The notes: generated from the letters alone by a model not told the origin. DNA of 64,000 bases from Pseudomonas sp. CFBP 13711 (GCF_014842265.1 NZ_JACYVI010000018.1:21429-85428); one strand, 5' to 3'; shown: positions 16,416-25,752, numbered from the stretch's first letter. Translations and numbers: made by a program.

Positions 16416-17138
16416 ATGATGAAGTTTTTCGCCGCGCTGCTGTGTGTGTTTACCGGCATGGCCCACGCAGAACCCGCGCTGCTCACCGACCTTGGGCTGC
16501 CGTATCTGGCGGCGGCGCCCGCTGAATCCAGAGACAAACCCCTGATCATTTTCCTGCACGGCTATGGCAGCGACGAGCGCGACCTGCTCGACATCAAAAA
16601 CGATCTCTCCCCGGGTTACACCTACCTCTCCGTGCGCGCGCCGCAGGAAGTCGACGGCGGCGGCTACAAGTGGTTCACCCAGGACACCGACCAAGCCGAA
16701 TACGAAGGCGTGACCAGCGATGTCGACAAAAGCACCGACTTGCTGCGGACCTTCATCCAGCAGGCCACCGAGAAATACCAGACCCAGCCCGACAAAGTGA
16801 TCCTGGTCGGCTTCAGCCAGGGCGCGATGATGAGCTACCAGATCGGCCTGCAATACCCGGAACTGGTACACGGCATCGCACCGCTGAGCGGCAAGATTCT
16901 CGCGTCCCTCCATTCACGCCTGAAGCCCGATGAGCGCCTGAAATCGCTGAAAGTGTTCATCGGCCATGGCTCCGCCGACACCCGCGTGCCTTACTCGGGC
17001 GCAACCGATGCCAAGGCGGTGCTGGAGAATCTGCTGATCGTTCCGGAGTTTCATTCCTACGCCGGGGCGGGGCATACGATTACAACGGCTGAAGTGGCGG
17101 ACTTGAAGCACTGGCTGGAAGCGCAACTGCAAAAATAA
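16416..17138 (+). CDS. Exported phospholipase/carboxylesterase family hydrolase
   Basis: From the ATG at 16416 (AAAAGG about 9 bp upstream) the protein has 240 residues. A signal peptide (MMKFFAALLCVFTGMAHA) is followed by an alpha/beta-hydrolase fold of the phospholipase/carboxylesterase (YpfH/Est) type. The oxyanion motif LHGYGSDERD and the nucleophile elbow GFSQGAMMS (serine nucleophile) are clear. D of GHGSADTRVP and H of YAGAGHTI complete the triad. It is probably a periplasmic esterase. It converges with the LysR gene and seems to be a single gene; the substrate is unknown. Confidence 0.85.
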   Translation: MMKFFAALLCVFTGMAHAEPALLTDLGLPYLAAAPAESRDKPLIIFLHGYGSDERDLLDIKNDLSPGYTYLSVRAPQEVDGGGYKWFTQDTDQAEYEGVTSDVDKSTDLLRTFIQQATEKYQTQPDKVILVGFSQGAMMSYQIGLQYPELVHGIAPLSGKILASLHSRLKPDERLKSLKVFIGHGSADTRVPYSGATDAKAVLENLLIVPEFHSYAGAGHTITTAEVADLKHWLEAQLQK

Positions 17139-17161
17139 TCACTTGGAAGAGGCCAGGGCCG

Positions 17162-18016
17162 CTATAGGCCCTGACTGCCACGAATCAATTCATACGCCCG
17201 GCGCGCCAGCGGATTTACCGTATTGGGACGAATCCACAGGTAATAAGTGACGTCGGGCATTCGCGGCAGACCGTCGGCTTCCCCCAGTACCCGCATGTCC
17301 GGCCCGAGCATCTCCATGCTGCGCGCCGTGACGCCAAGGCCCGCGCGCGTGGCCGCCTTGATGCCGATCAGGTTTGACGCCAGGTACGCCTGACGCCACT
17401 CGATGTCGGCGCGCTCCATTGCTTCGATGGCATAGCGCCGGTAAATACTCGGCTCGTCCACCAGAATGAGCGGTATCGGTTCGCCCGGGACATGCAGGTA
17501 CTGCGCCGAGCAGATCCACCAGACCGGCGACGTGCGCAGGGCGAATCCTTCCAGCGCCGAATCCTCGCGGGTCGAGATCACCATGTCGACCTTGCCCCGA
17601 TGCAAATCCTCCATCAGAAACGGGCTTCGACCGACGTCGATCTCCAGTCGCAGCTTCGGCGCAGAACGGGCGATGTGGCTGAGGATGGGCGGCAGGATGG
17701 TGTCGGCGATGTCGTGGGGCGAGCCGATGCGCAGGACGCCGCTCATAGTGCTTTCGCGAAGGGAGTTGAGCGCGTCGTCGTTCAGCGAAAGCATCTGTCG
17801 GGCATGGCGTAACAGCTGCCGACCGGGTTCGGTGAGTTGCTTTTGACGGCCCTGTTTCTGGAACAGGCTGACGCCAATCTGCTGCTCCAGACGCTGCATG
17901 TGTTGCGTCACCGACGACTGCGTGCGCGACAGGTGCGCCCCCGCGCCAGCGAAGCTGTGGTAATCGACGACGGCGACGAAAGTGCGCAGCAGTTCGAGGT
18001 CTAGGGTCGAGGACAT
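17162..18016 (-). CDS. LysR-family transcriptional regulator
   Basis: This 284-residue regulator has the standard N-terminal winged helix-turn-helix (LDLELLRTFVAVVDYHSFAG, SRTQSSVTQHMQRLEQQIG) and a substrate-binding-like effector domain from about residue 90. It is transcribed divergently from the nine-gene sulfur-amino-acid operon beginning at 18337, the classical LysR layout, and an inverted repeat lies between them. It most likely activates that operon in response to a pathway compound. The effector cannot be read from sequence. Confidence 0.9.
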   Translation of the reverse strand: MSSTLDLELLRTFVAVVDYHSFAGAGAHLSRTQSSVTQHMQRLEQQIGVSLFQKQGRQKQLTEPGRQLLRHARQMLSLNDDALNSLRESTMSGVLRIGSPHDIADTILPPILSHIARSAPKLRLEIDVGRSPFLMEDLHRGKVDMVISTREDSALEGFALRTSPVWWICSAQYLHVPGEPIPLILVDEPSIYRRYAIEAMERADIEWRQAYLASNLIGIKAATRAGLGVTARSMEMLGPDMRVLGEADGLPRMPDVTYYLWIRPNTVNPLARRAYELIRGSQGL

Positions 18017-18076
18017 TGGTGGTTACTCGTTTAAACGGTTCATTACCCGAAGCGCTATCCCTTGTAGGAGTGAGCT

Positions 18077-18106
18077 TGTATTACATCAGCTGAACGGGCT
18101 AATACA
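18077..18106. promoter_or_regulatory. Candidate LysR operator in the divergent promoter region
   Basis: TGTATTA (18077-18083) and TAATACA (18100-18106) form a perfect 7-bp inverted repeat with a 16-bp spacer, 61 bp from the LysR start and about 230 bp before the first operon gene. A partial REP arm (GTAGGAGTGAGCTTG) abuts it at 18064-18078. The 320-bp divergent gap otherwise holds an AT-rich stretch (18107-18225) fitting promoters. Confidence 0.45.
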
Positions 18107-18336
18107 TTACGTTTTTTTATGAATGGGGAAAGCCCTGTCTCTAAAAATATCGATCAGACTCAACAAAACTGCGCTTATGCTTTTTTGTTTTAAGGCCCGA
18201 AATCAGAAAGTTATAACCATATTTGATATTTGCATTTCCGCTCCGGCAGTTCCCTCCCTAGCATGCAGCTCATTACAAGGCGCTGACGCATAACCCGTCT
18301 CAAGCGCCGAGCCGATGTCCATCTGAGGGGAAGTCC

Positions 18337-19179
18337 ATGCCGTCCACGCGTTTGCCGATTGCTCGTATCCTGCCGCTGATGATCGGCGCCGCCGTGATGC
18401 TGGGCGCCAGTTTGGCGGCGCAGGCCGATGCCACGCTTGACAAGATCGAGCAACGCCATCGTCTGGTGGTCGGTGTGCTGCTGTCCGGCGGCCCGTTTGG
18501 CTCCATTGACCCGAAGACGCAGAAACCCGAGGGCCTGAATGTCGACATGGCCCAAGACCTCGGTCGTCAGCTCGGCGCCGACGTGGAACTGGTGCCCGTG
18601 CTGCCCGCCAACCGTGTGCAGTTCCTGCAGCAGGGCAAGGTCGATCTGCTGATCGCCAACATGGAGTGGACCGCCGAGCGCGGCCAGCAACTGGGCTTCG
18701 TACCCACCCCGTTCTATCGCGTCGGCGGCACGGCGGCCGTGCTCAAAGACAGCAAGATCACCCGCTGGGAAGACCTGAAAGGCCAACCGGTCTGCACGTC
18801 CCAGGGCAGCAGCTACGTCAAGCCGCTCACCGAATTCGGCGCTGAACTGAAGGCATTCAAAAGCTCCTCGGAGTCGTTGCTCGCCTTGCGGGGCAACAAC
18901 TGCGTCGCGGCCGTGCACGACGCCACGCTGATCAATCCATTGGTGGCCGACAGCCCGGAATGGCAGAACTACCGCGCCTTCAGTCCCGAACTCAATCCTG
19001 CGCCGTCTGTGATCTGGACCCGCCCCGGCGAGACCGACACCCAGGCGAAACTCGACGCCATCGTCAAAGGCTGGCACCGGACCGCCTGGCTGATCGACGC
19101 CGAGAAGCGCCACCACATCACCCCGGCCTCGCCAGCGCTGGTCGAGCTGCACGACAAGTTCCAGGCCGCGGGCGCCTGA
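18337..19179 (+). CDS. Amino-acid-type ABC transporter substrate-binding protein (first paralogue)
   Basis: This 280-residue exported binding protein of the PBP2 amino-acid family is preceded by AGGGG. A signal peptide (to about AAQA) precedes DATLDKIEQRHRLVVGVLLS. The body contains FGSIDPKTQKPEGLNVDMAQ and NRVQFLQQGKVDLLIANMEW, typical of polar amino acid receptors. It is the first gene of the operon and is paralogous to the next gene, with many shared blocks. It should deliver its ligand to the permease pair encoded at 22747 and 23471. The ligand is inferred to be a sulfur-containing amino acid from the downstream enzymes. Confidence 0.88.
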   Translation: MPSTRLPIARILPLMIGAAVMLGASLAAQADATLDKIEQRHRLVVGVLLSGGPFGSIDPKTQKPEGLNVDMAQDLGRQLGADVELVPVLPANRVQFLQQGKVDLLIANMEWTAERGQQLGFVPTPFYRVGGTAAVLKDSKITRWEDLKGQPVCTSQGSSYVKPLTEFGAELKAFKSSSESLLALRGNNCVAAVHDATLINPLVADSPEWQNYRAFSPELNPAPSVIWTRPGETDTQAKLDAIVKGWHRTAWLIDAEKRHHITPASPALVELHDKFQAAGA

Positions 19180-19231
19180 GTTGCTGCTCTTTTTCGCCCG
19201 GTTTTTCAGGTTTCCTACAAGGCATTCGTTC

Positions 19232-20080
19232 ATGAGCAGCTTTTCCATCGGCAAGACCCTGTCCGCTATTGGCCTCTCGATCGGCCTGGCAATGGGGGCG
19301 ACCCTGGCCCACGCCGACGCGACGCTGGACAAGATCAATCAGCGCCACAAAATCAGCATCGGCGTGATCCTCAGCGGCCCGCCGTTCGGCACCATCGATC
19401 CGAAGACCGGCGAGCACCTGGGCTACAACGTCGAGCTGGCCAAGGGGATCGCGCAGAAGCTCGGCGTCGAAGTCGAAACCGTTTCCGTGCTGGCCCCCAA
19501 CCGCGTGCAGTTTCTGCAGCAGGGCAAGGTCGACATCCTGATCGCCAACATGCAGTACACCGATGAGCGCGCCGAGATTCTCGACTACGCGCCGACGCCC
19601 TACGAAGAAGTCGGTGGCGCCGCGCTGATCCGCAAGGGCGCGGGCATCAGCAAATGGGAGGACCTCAAGGGCAAGCCGGTTTGCGTGTCTCAGGGCAGCA
19701 ACTTCATCAAGCCATTGCAGGAAACCTACGGCGCTGAAATCAAAGCGTTCCGCAGCCAGTCCGAGTCGCTGTTGTCCCTGCGTGGCAACGGCTGCGTGGC
19801 CGCCGTGCACGTCAGTCCGACCATGCGCGCGCTGCTGGATGATCCGGAGTGGGCCGACTACAACCTCCCGCTGGCCAACGACCTGATCCCGTCGAAATCG
19901 GTGATCTGGGTGCGCAAGGGCGAGCACGATACCGAGGCAAAAATCGACGCGATCATTCGCGACTGGCACCGCAGCGGCTGGCTGATCGAACTCGGCGAAC
20001 GCACTGGCATGGCCCCCTCTCAAGCCCTGCGTGACCTGCACGAACAGTTCCGCAACGCAGCGCCGCTTGCCACCAAATGA
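19232..20080 (+). CDS. Amino-acid-type ABC transporter substrate-binding protein (second paralogue)
   Basis: From the ATG at 19232 (CAAGG about 9 bp upstream) the protein has 282 residues, with a signal peptide ending near AHA. It resembles the preceding protein block by block: DATLDKINQRHKISIGVILS, FGTIDPKTGEHLGYNVELAK, NRVQFLQQGKVDILIANMQY. It differs in several regions likely to line the ligand cleft. Two receptors sharing one permease set suggests two related ligands, or one receptor per redox or stereo form. It sits 52 bp after its paralogue, a tandem duplication. Confidence 0.88.
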   Translation: MSSFSIGKTLSAIGLSIGLAMGATLAHADATLDKINQRHKISIGVILSGPPFGTIDPKTGEHLGYNVELAKGIAQKLGVEVETVSVLAPNRVQFLQQGKVDILIANMQYTDERAEILDYAPTPYEEVGGAALIRKGAGISKWEDLKGKPVCVSQGSNFIKPLQETYGAEIKAFRSQSESLLSLRGNGCVAAVHVSPTMRALLDDPEWADYNLPLANDLIPSKSVIWVRKGEHDTEAKIDAIIRDWHRSGWLIELGERTGMAPSQALRDLHEQFRNAAPLATK

Positions 20081-20096
20081 CCCCAGGAGGCCAGCG

Positions 20097-21536
20097 ATGA
20101 ACAGCGATCTGTTCCAGACGTTGCAGCAACTGATCGGCGCCAGCCATGTGCGGCCGGGCGCCGAATCTGCGGCGCAACTGACCGACAAGCAGGGCAGCTA
20201 CGTCGGTCGGGCGCTCGCTGTCGTGCGTCCGGCCAACACCGACGAGGTCGCGGCGGTGGTCCGCGCCTGTGTCGCCCACATGGCACCGATTGTCGTGCAG
20301 GGCGGCAACACCGGCCTGATGGGCGCGGCAACCCCGGATGCCAGCGGGCGTTCGGTGCTGTTGCTGCTCGATCGCTTGAATCGCGTGCGCCAGATCGATA
20401 CCGACAACGACACGCTCACTGTCGAGGCCGGCTGCATCCTGCAGAACATTCAGGAGGTGGCCCGGGAAGCAGGGCGTCTGTTTCCCCTCAGCCTGGGCGC
20501 GGAGGGCAGTTGCACCATCGGCGGCAACCTCGGTACCAATGCGGGCGGCACCGCGGTGCTGCGTTACGGCAACACCCGCGAGCTGACCCTGGGCCTGGAA
20601 GTGGTCACCGCCGAGGGCGAGATCTGGCACGGGCTGCGGGGTCTGCGCAAGGATAACACCGGTTACGACCTGCGTGACCTGTACATCGGCAGCGAAGGCA
20701 CCTTAGGCATCATTACGGCGGCGACGCTTAAACTGTTTCCGCTGCCCAAAGCGCAAAGCACTGCGTTTCTGGCGTTCGATTCGCTGGGCCAGGCGGTGAG
20801 TTTCCTGTCCCATGCCCGCGCCGGTTTCGGTGCCAGCCTGACCGCATTCGAACTGCTCACCGCCGATTGCCTGGCGTTGTTGCGCGAGCAGTTCCCCGAA
20901 GGTCCGCAGCCGTTTTCGAATGCCGCTCAACCCTGGTTCGCTTTGCTGGAACTGTCCGATAACCACAGCGAAGCACACGCGCGTCAGGCGTTCGAGGACG
21001 TGTTGGGCAGCGCCTTCGAAGAGGGCCTGCTGGCTGATGCGCTGATTGCCGAAAGTCTGGCCCAGAGCGAGGCGCTGTGGCTGCTGCGCGAGAACATGAG
21101 CGACGCGCAGAAGCGGGCCGGACGCAACATGAAGCACGACATCTCGATCCCGATTTCGCGCATCGTCGAATTCGTCGAACACACCGACGCCTTGCTGCAA
21201 CAACACTTCCCCGGCGTGCGCAATTTCACCTTCGGTCACCTGGGCGACGGCAACCTGCATTACAACGTCGCCCACCCACTCGATTCCACCGTCGAGGCAC
21301 ACATGACCCATTACTCCGAACTCAGCCAACGGGTGCACGACAGCGCCCATGCGCATGGGGGTTCGATCAGCGCCGAGCATGGCATCGGCCAACGCAAGCT
21401 GAGCATGCTGCCGCGATACAAAAGCGCCGTCGAACTGGACCTGATGCGCCGCATTAAACAGGCGCTGGACCCTCTCAATCTGCTCAATCCAGGCAAGGTC
21501 CTGGCGAGCGTCGAAAGCCGGAGCACCGCCCCATGA
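20097..21536 (+). CDS. FAD-linked 2-hydroxyacid dehydrogenase (GlcD/D-lactate dehydrogenase type)
   Basis: This protein has 479 residues from ATG 20097, with a strong AGGAGG 6 bp upstream. An N-terminal FAD-binding domain (VVQGGNTGLMGAATPDASG, SLGAEGSCTIGGNLGTNAGG) is followed by the C-terminal oxidase domain (FGHLGDGNLHYNV, then ISAEHGIGQRK and LDPLNLLNPGKVL). This architecture belongs to FAD-linked D-lactate/D-2-hydroxyglutarate dehydrogenases. It is cytosolic or membrane-peripheral. In this operon it could reoxidise a 2-hydroxy acid made from the keto acid product of the adjacent aminotransferase, with which it overlaps by 4 bp. Confidence 0.88.
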   Translation: MNSDLFQTLQQLIGASHVRPGAESAAQLTDKQGSYVGRALAVVRPANTDEVAAVVRACVAHMAPIVVQGGNTGLMGAATPDASGRSVLLLLDRLNRVRQIDTDNDTLTVEAGCILQNIQEVAREAGRLFPLSLGAEGSCTIGGNLGTNAGGTAVLRYGNTRELTLGLEVVTAEGEIWHGLRGLRKDNTGYDLRDLYIGSEGTLGIITAATLKLFPLPKAQSTAFLAFDSLGQAVSFLSHARAGFGASLTAFELLTADCLALLREQFPEGPQPFSNAAQPWFALLELSDNHSEAHARQAFEDVLGSAFEEGLLADALIAESLAQSEALWLLRENMSDAQKRAGRNMKHDISIPISRIVEFVEHTDALLQQHFPGVRNFTFGHLGDGNLHYNVAHPLDSTVEAHMTHYSELSQRVHDSAHAHGGSISAEHGIGQRKLSMLPRYKSAVELDLMRRIKQALDPLNLLNPGKVLASVESRSTAP

Positions 21537-22750
21537 GTGTTCGTTTGTCCAAGCGTATCCAGCGCGTTTCGCTGTCCGCCAACGCGGCGGCCAAATCCCG
21601 GGCCAGCGCCTTGCGTGAGGCCGGTCGCGACATTCTGGACCTGACCACCGGCGAGCCGGATTTCGACACACCTGAGCACATCAAGCAGGCCGCGTACGCC
21701 GCCATCGATGGCGGTGCGACCAAGTACACACCGACACCCGGTGTGAAGGCGTTGCGCGAGGCCATTCAGCGCAAGCTGCAGCGAGAGAACCGGTTGGACT
21801 ACGCGCTGCCTTCGATTGTCATCGGCAACGGCGCCAAGCAGGTCATCTTCAACGCCTTCGCCGCGACCCTGGACGAGGGCGATGAAGTGCTGGTGCCGGT
21901 GCCTTACTGGCCGTCGTTTCCGGACATCGTGCGGGTCAACGGCGGCGAGCCGGTGTTCATCGAATGCGGCCTGGAACAGGGCTGCAAACTGACCCCCGCG
22001 CAAATGGAACAACACATCAACGATCGCACCCGCTGGCTGATCCTCAACGGCCCCGGCAACCCGAGCGGCGCGGTGTACAGCGAAGCGGAGCTGCTGGCGC
22101 TGGCCGAGGTGTTGCGTCGTCATCCCCACGTGCTGGTGCTGCTGGACGAGCTGTACGAGCACATTCGTTTCGACGGTCAGTCTGCGCTGAGCCTGCTCAA
22201 CGTCGCGCCGGACCTGCAATCCCGTGCCCTGTTGATCGGCGGGGTGTCCAAGACCTACGCCATGACCGGCTGGCGCATCGGCTTCGGCGCCGGCCCTCAA
22301 GCCCTGACCGGCGCGATGACGGTCATGCAGTCGCAATCCACGTCCGGCGCTTCGTCGGTGGGGCAGGCGGCGGCATTGGCAGCGTTCGAAGGCGGCCTGG
22401 GTTTCTTGCCGGACCAGATCCAGGCTTACCGGCAACGCCGCGATCTGTTGGTGGCCGCGTTGACCGACGTAGACGGCCTTGATGTGCTCCTACCCGAAGG
22501 TGGATTTTTTGTCTTTGTCCGCTGTGCCGGATTATTGGGACGCGTTCGTCCCGATGGCCAGCGCCTGACTAACGACAGCGACGTGGTGGATTACCTGCTG
22601 GAGCAGGGCGTGGCCGGGGTGGCCGGCAGTGCTTACGGTCTGTCCCCGTGGTTCCGTTTGTCCATCGCAACGGCCACCAGCAGCGTGATCGAGGCTGGAC
22701 GGCGCATCGCCAACGCCTGCGCCCGGTTGCGGGTCGAGGCGCTGGCATGA
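21533..22750 (+). CDS. Class I/II PLP aminotransferase (AspC-like)
   Basis: This 405-residue aminotransferase overlaps the previous stop by ATGA, which suggests translational coupling. It shows the fold-type I layout. The segment LTTGEPDFDTPEHI binds substrate, NGPGNPSGAVYSE carries the Asn contacting PLP, LLDELYEH the Asp, and GGVSKTYAMTGWRIG the Schiff-base lysine (about K240). The conserved arginine for the carboxylate lies near PWFRLSIA. It probably removes the amino group from the imported amino acid or a breakdown product. The exact substrate cannot be given. Confidence 0.9.
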   Translation: MSVRLSKRIQRVSLSANAAAKSRASALREAGRDILDLTTGEPDFDTPEHIKQAAYAAIDGGATKYTPTPGVKALREAIQRKLQRENRLDYALPSIVIGNGAKQVIFNAFAATLDEGDEVLVPVPYWPSFPDIVRVNGGEPVFIECGLEQGCKLTPAQMEQHINDRTRWLILNGPGNPSGAVYSEAELLALAEVLRRHPHVLVLLDELYEHIRFDGQSALSLLNVAPDLQSRALLIGGVSKTYAMTGWRIGFGAGPQALTGAMTVMQSQSTSGASSVGQAAALAAFEGGLGFLPDQIQAYRQRRDLLVAALTDVDGLDVLLPEGGFFVFVRCAGLLGRVRPDGQRLTNDSDVVDYLLEQGVAGVAGSAYGLSPWFRLSIATATSSVIEAGRRIANACARLRVEALA

Positions 22751-23481
22751 GTCATTGGCTTGAAGGGTTCGTGCACTGGACGGCCGCGTTCGGCCTGAAC
22801 TACAGCTTTTTGCTGGACGCCTATCAGCGCGGTTCGATGGTCAATGGCGCGCTGACCACCGTCTTGCTGTGCGTGTTCACCCTCATCGGTAGCCTGATCG
22901 CGGGCGTGGGGCTGGCGGCGATGCTGACCAGCGGCAAGCCCTATCTGGCCAGACCTGCGCGGGCGTTCATCGAAGTGACCCGCAACACGCCGACGCTGGT
23001 GCAGCTCTACTGCGCGTTCCTGGTGCTGAACATGCTGCTGACTCAGGCCGTTGGCGCTGCGAACCCGCTGACGCCGTTCGCCTGGGTGGTCATCGTGATC
23101 TCCCTGCACAAGGGCGCGTTCCACGCCGAAGCCTTGCGCGCCGGCATTGAAGCGGTGCCGAGCGTGACGCTGGAAGCGGCGAGCTCCCTGGCCTTCAGCA
23201 GCCGCCAGTTGCTATGGAACGTGCAACTGCCGCTGGCGATGCGTTTTGCGCTCCCTTCGCTGATCAACAACCTGATCGATCTGGTGAAAATGACGGCGGT
23301 GGCGTCGGCCATTGCCGTAGGCGACATCACCTACGCCTCGATCATGATCTGGACCCAGAGCGACAACGTGCTGGAACTGATGATTCTGCTGCTGGCGTTT
23401 TTCGGCCTGCTCAGCTTCGTCGTCAACTGCGTGGGCCGTGCCCTCGAAGCCAAATTGAGGATGCCCGGTTATGGCCATTGA
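22747..23481 (+). CDS. Amino acid ABC transporter permease (HisM/ArtQ type)
   Basis: This 244-residue inner-membrane permease starts at ATG 22747 and overlaps the aminotransferase stop by 4 bp. It has about five hydrophobic segments, the polar-amino-acid permease motif FIEVTRNTPTLVQLYC near the front, and the EAA loop in FHAEALRAGIEAVPSVTLEA that docks to the ATPase. It pairs with the next permease to form a heterodimeric channel. Confidence 0.9.
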   Translation: MSHWLEGFVHWTAAFGLNYSFLLDAYQRGSMVNGALTTVLLCVFTLIGSLIAGVGLAAMLTSGKPYLARPARAFIEVTRNTPTLVQLYCAFLVLNMLLTQAVGAANPLTPFAWVVIVISLHKGAFHAEALRAGIEAVPSVTLEAASSLAFSSRQLLWNVQLPLAMRFALPSLINNLIDLVKMTAVASAIAVGDITYASIMIWTQSDNVLELMILLLAFFGLLSFVVNCVGRALEAKLRMPGYGH

Positions 23482-24259
23482 TTCGTCTGTGGGCGTGCCG
23501 GCCGGGTGGCCGCGTCGGCATCCGGGCACGCTGGTGCTGCTGGCCGCGGTGCTGCTCTGGCTGGTCTTCGGCGCCCCGAAAAGCCCGGTGTTTGCGGCGC
23601 TCCTGGAGTGGTCGCCAGCGCTGGCGACGGGCTTTGCCCAGAACATTCTGATCAGCCTGCTGGCGATTGCCATCGGCTCCGTGCTCGGCCTGCTGGTGGG
23701 TGCGCTGGCGGTGTCGCCGCTGTGGATCACCCGGCTGCCCGCGAAGATCTGGGTGCAGGTATTTCGTAACGCGCCTTGGCTGGTGCTGATCTATTTCACC
23801 ACCTACGTTTTCCCATTCGAGCTGCACATCGGTACGTCCTGGATCTCGTTTCCGGACTGGGTGAAAGTCACCCTCGGCCTGGCGTTGCCCGCCAGCGCCA
23901 ACGTCGCGGAAATCTTTCGCGGCGCCATCGGTTCGATACCCGGCACGCAGTGGGAAGCCTCCCGCTCGCTGGCCTTCACACGCGGTCAGATCTTCCGTTC
24001 GATCATCCTGCCGCAGTGCTTCAAGCGCATGTTGCCGCCGTGGATGAACCTCTATGCGGTGATCACCATGGGCACCGCGCTGGCCTCGCTGGTGGGTGTG
24101 CATGACCTGATCGACACCGCGCAGATTGCCAGCAACACGGTCAACCGGACCGGCTTCACGGTGCTGATCTACTTCAGCGTGCTGGCCCTGTTTTTCGCCT
24201 ACTGCTATCCGATTTCCCGATTCACTCAATTCCTGGAGCGACGTTATGCCTTCTCCTGA
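23471..24259 (+). CDS. Amino acid ABC transporter permease, second subunit
   Basis: This 262-residue permease begins 11 bp before the end of the first permease gene. It carries the family segment IWVQVFRNAPWLVLIYF and the EAA-type coupling loop AEIFRGAIGSIPGTQWEASR, followed by ILPQCFKRMLPPWMNLY. About five transmembrane helices are evident. It forms the channel with the preceding gene product and is driven by the ATPase encoded next. Confidence 0.9.
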   Translation: MAIDSSVGVPAGWPRRHPGTLVLLAAVLLWLVFGAPKSPVFAALLEWSPALATGFAQNILISLLAIAIGSVLGLLVGALAVSPLWITRLPAKIWVQVFRNAPWLVLIYFTTYVFPFELHIGTSWISFPDWVKVTLGLALPASANVAEIFRGAIGSIPGTQWEASRSLAFTRGQIFRSIILPQCFKRMLPPWMNLYAVITMGTALASLVGVHDLIDTAQIASNTVNRTGFTVLIYFSVLALFFAYCYPISRFTQFLERRYAFS

Positions 24260-25085
24260 AACGCGCGTCGGACAACCCCTGGTCAGTCTGCGCGACATTC
24301 ACCTGTCGTTTGGCAGCAATCGAGTGCTCAAGGGCATCGACCTCGACGTGCAGCGCGGCCAGGCGGTGTCGATCATCGGCCCTTCGGGTTCCGGGAAGTC
24401 GACCATCCTGCGCTGCATCACCGGCTTGCTGCAGACCGAGCGCGGCAGCATCCGCGTGGGCGACACCGATGTGCACACGCTCAAGACCGAGGCGCAGCGC
24501 ATCGAACTGCGCAAACGCGTGGGCTTCGTGTTCCAGCAGTACAACCTGTTCCCGCATTTGTCGGTGCTGGAAAATCTGGTGATCGCGCCGCGCAAAGTGC
24601 TGGGCGAATCAGCGGCCAACGCTGAAAAGCACGCGCACGAACTGCTCGCCAAAGTGCGCATGGAACACAAGGCCGATGCCTATCCGGGTCAGCTGTCCGG
24701 CGGTCAGCAGCAACGCGTTGCCATTGCGCGGGCATTGGCGATGAGGCCGGAACTGATCCTGTTCGATGAAGTGACGTCGGCCCTCGACCCGGAGACCGTC
24801 GGTGAAGTGCTGGCGGTGATTCGCGAGCTGACCGAAGAGGGCATGACCTGCGTGCTGGTCACCCACGAAATGCGTTTCGCGGAGGACATCAGCGATGTCG
24901 TGTATTTCACCGAAAACGGCCTGATCGTCGAGCACGGCAGCCCCGAACACATCTTCCAGCGCCCGACCCATGAGCGGACCCAGACGTTTTTGCGCCATGC
25001 CCTGGGCGACGCCGGACGCCGTCCGGTCGCCAGTGGCGACCCGTTTCTGTTGAGCAATATCAGCCGTTACAGCCTGTCGGTCTGA
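24246..25085 (+). CDS. Amino acid ABC transporter ATP-binding protein
   Basis: This 279-residue ATPase overlaps the upstream permease gene by 14 bp. It carries Walker A GPSGSGKS (about 45-52), the Q-loop FVFQQYNLFPHLSVLEN, signature LSGGQQQR (about 150-157), Walker B ILFDE (DE near 174-175) and switch histidine in LVTHEMRFA. This is the GlnQ/HisP type that serves polar amino acid uptake. It completes the transporter of this operon. Confidence 0.92.
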   Translation: MPSPETRVGQPLVSLRDIHLSFGSNRVLKGIDLDVQRGQAVSIIGPSGSGKSTILRCITGLLQTERGSIRVGDTDVHTLKTEAQRIELRKRVGFVFQQYNLFPHLSVLENLVIAPRKVLGESAANAEKHAHELLAKVRMEHKADAYPGQLSGGQQQRVAIARALAMRPELILFDEVTSALDPETVGEVLAVIRELTEEGMTCVLVTHEMRFAEDISDVVYFTENGLIVEHGSPEHIFQRPTHERTQTFLRHALGDAGRRPVASGDPFLLSNISRYSLSV

Positions 25086-25124
25086 GCCGGGCCTGTTGGC
25101 CTGAACACACATAAGGAGCACCTG

Positions 25125-25721
25125 ATGAGCATCGAGAACCGCAGCCAAGTCGTCGAAGCCTTTCTGCAACAGATACGCGCGATTCACCAGCGCGGCGTCG
25201 ATCGCGAGGCATTGAAAAGCATCGTTACGCTACTCGAGGGACTGGCGGAGCGTCGTGATCTGTTCAACTTCGACACCTTTCCTGCACCCGTGCCGGGGGA
25301 GGGCGACACCGCGTTCCGCTACCGTCTGAACGACGACGGCGAGACCCCGACGCTGTACATGAACTCACTGCTGCCGGGCAAAAGTACGCTGCCCCACAAC
25401 CATGAAACCTGGGCGGTGATCGTTGCGGTCGAGGGGCAGGAGATCAATTACGTGTGGGCGCGCACGGACGACGGCAGTGATCCGGCAATCGCCCGGCTCG
25501 CGCTGGAAAAGGAAGTGGTGGTGCAGCCCGGAACGCCCATCAGCTTCCTCGGTGAAGACCTGCACGGCATCAAGGTCGAGGGCGAGCAACCGACCCTGCA
25601 TTTCCACTTGTACGGGCGCCCGCTGGAATCCTTGAACGGGCGCTATGGCGTGAACCAGGAAGGCAAGGTGCTCAATTACAACGCCTCGCAAATGGCCCCG
25701 TCGATCAAGGCCTACGCCTGA
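25125..25721 (+). CDS. Cysteine dioxygenase-type thiol dioxygenase (cupin)
   Basis: This 198-residue cupin follows the ATPase gene by 39 bp, with AAGGAG upstream. The iron-binding triad of the thiol dioxygenase family is visible as H91 and H93 (LPHNHETW) and H147 (EDLHGIKVEG). Such enzymes add two oxygens to the thiol of cysteine or 3-mercaptopropionate to give a sulfinate. The TLHFHLYGRP strand near residue 160 also fits the family. In this operon it would oxidise the thiol released or imported. Cysteine versus another thiol cannot be decided from sequence alone. Confidence 0.85.
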   Translation: MSIENRSQVVEAFLQQIRAIHQRGVDREALKSIVTLLEGLAERRDLFNFDTFPAPVPGEGDTAFRYRLNDDGETPTLYMNSLLPGKSTLPHNHETWAVIVAVEGQEINYVWARTDDGSDPAIARLALEKEVVVQPGTPISFLGEDLHGIKVEGEQPTLHFHLYGRPLESLNGRYGVNQEGKVLNYNASQMAPSIKAYA

Positions 25722-25752
25722 TGGCGCTCTACAACAGAATCACGAGAACGTC

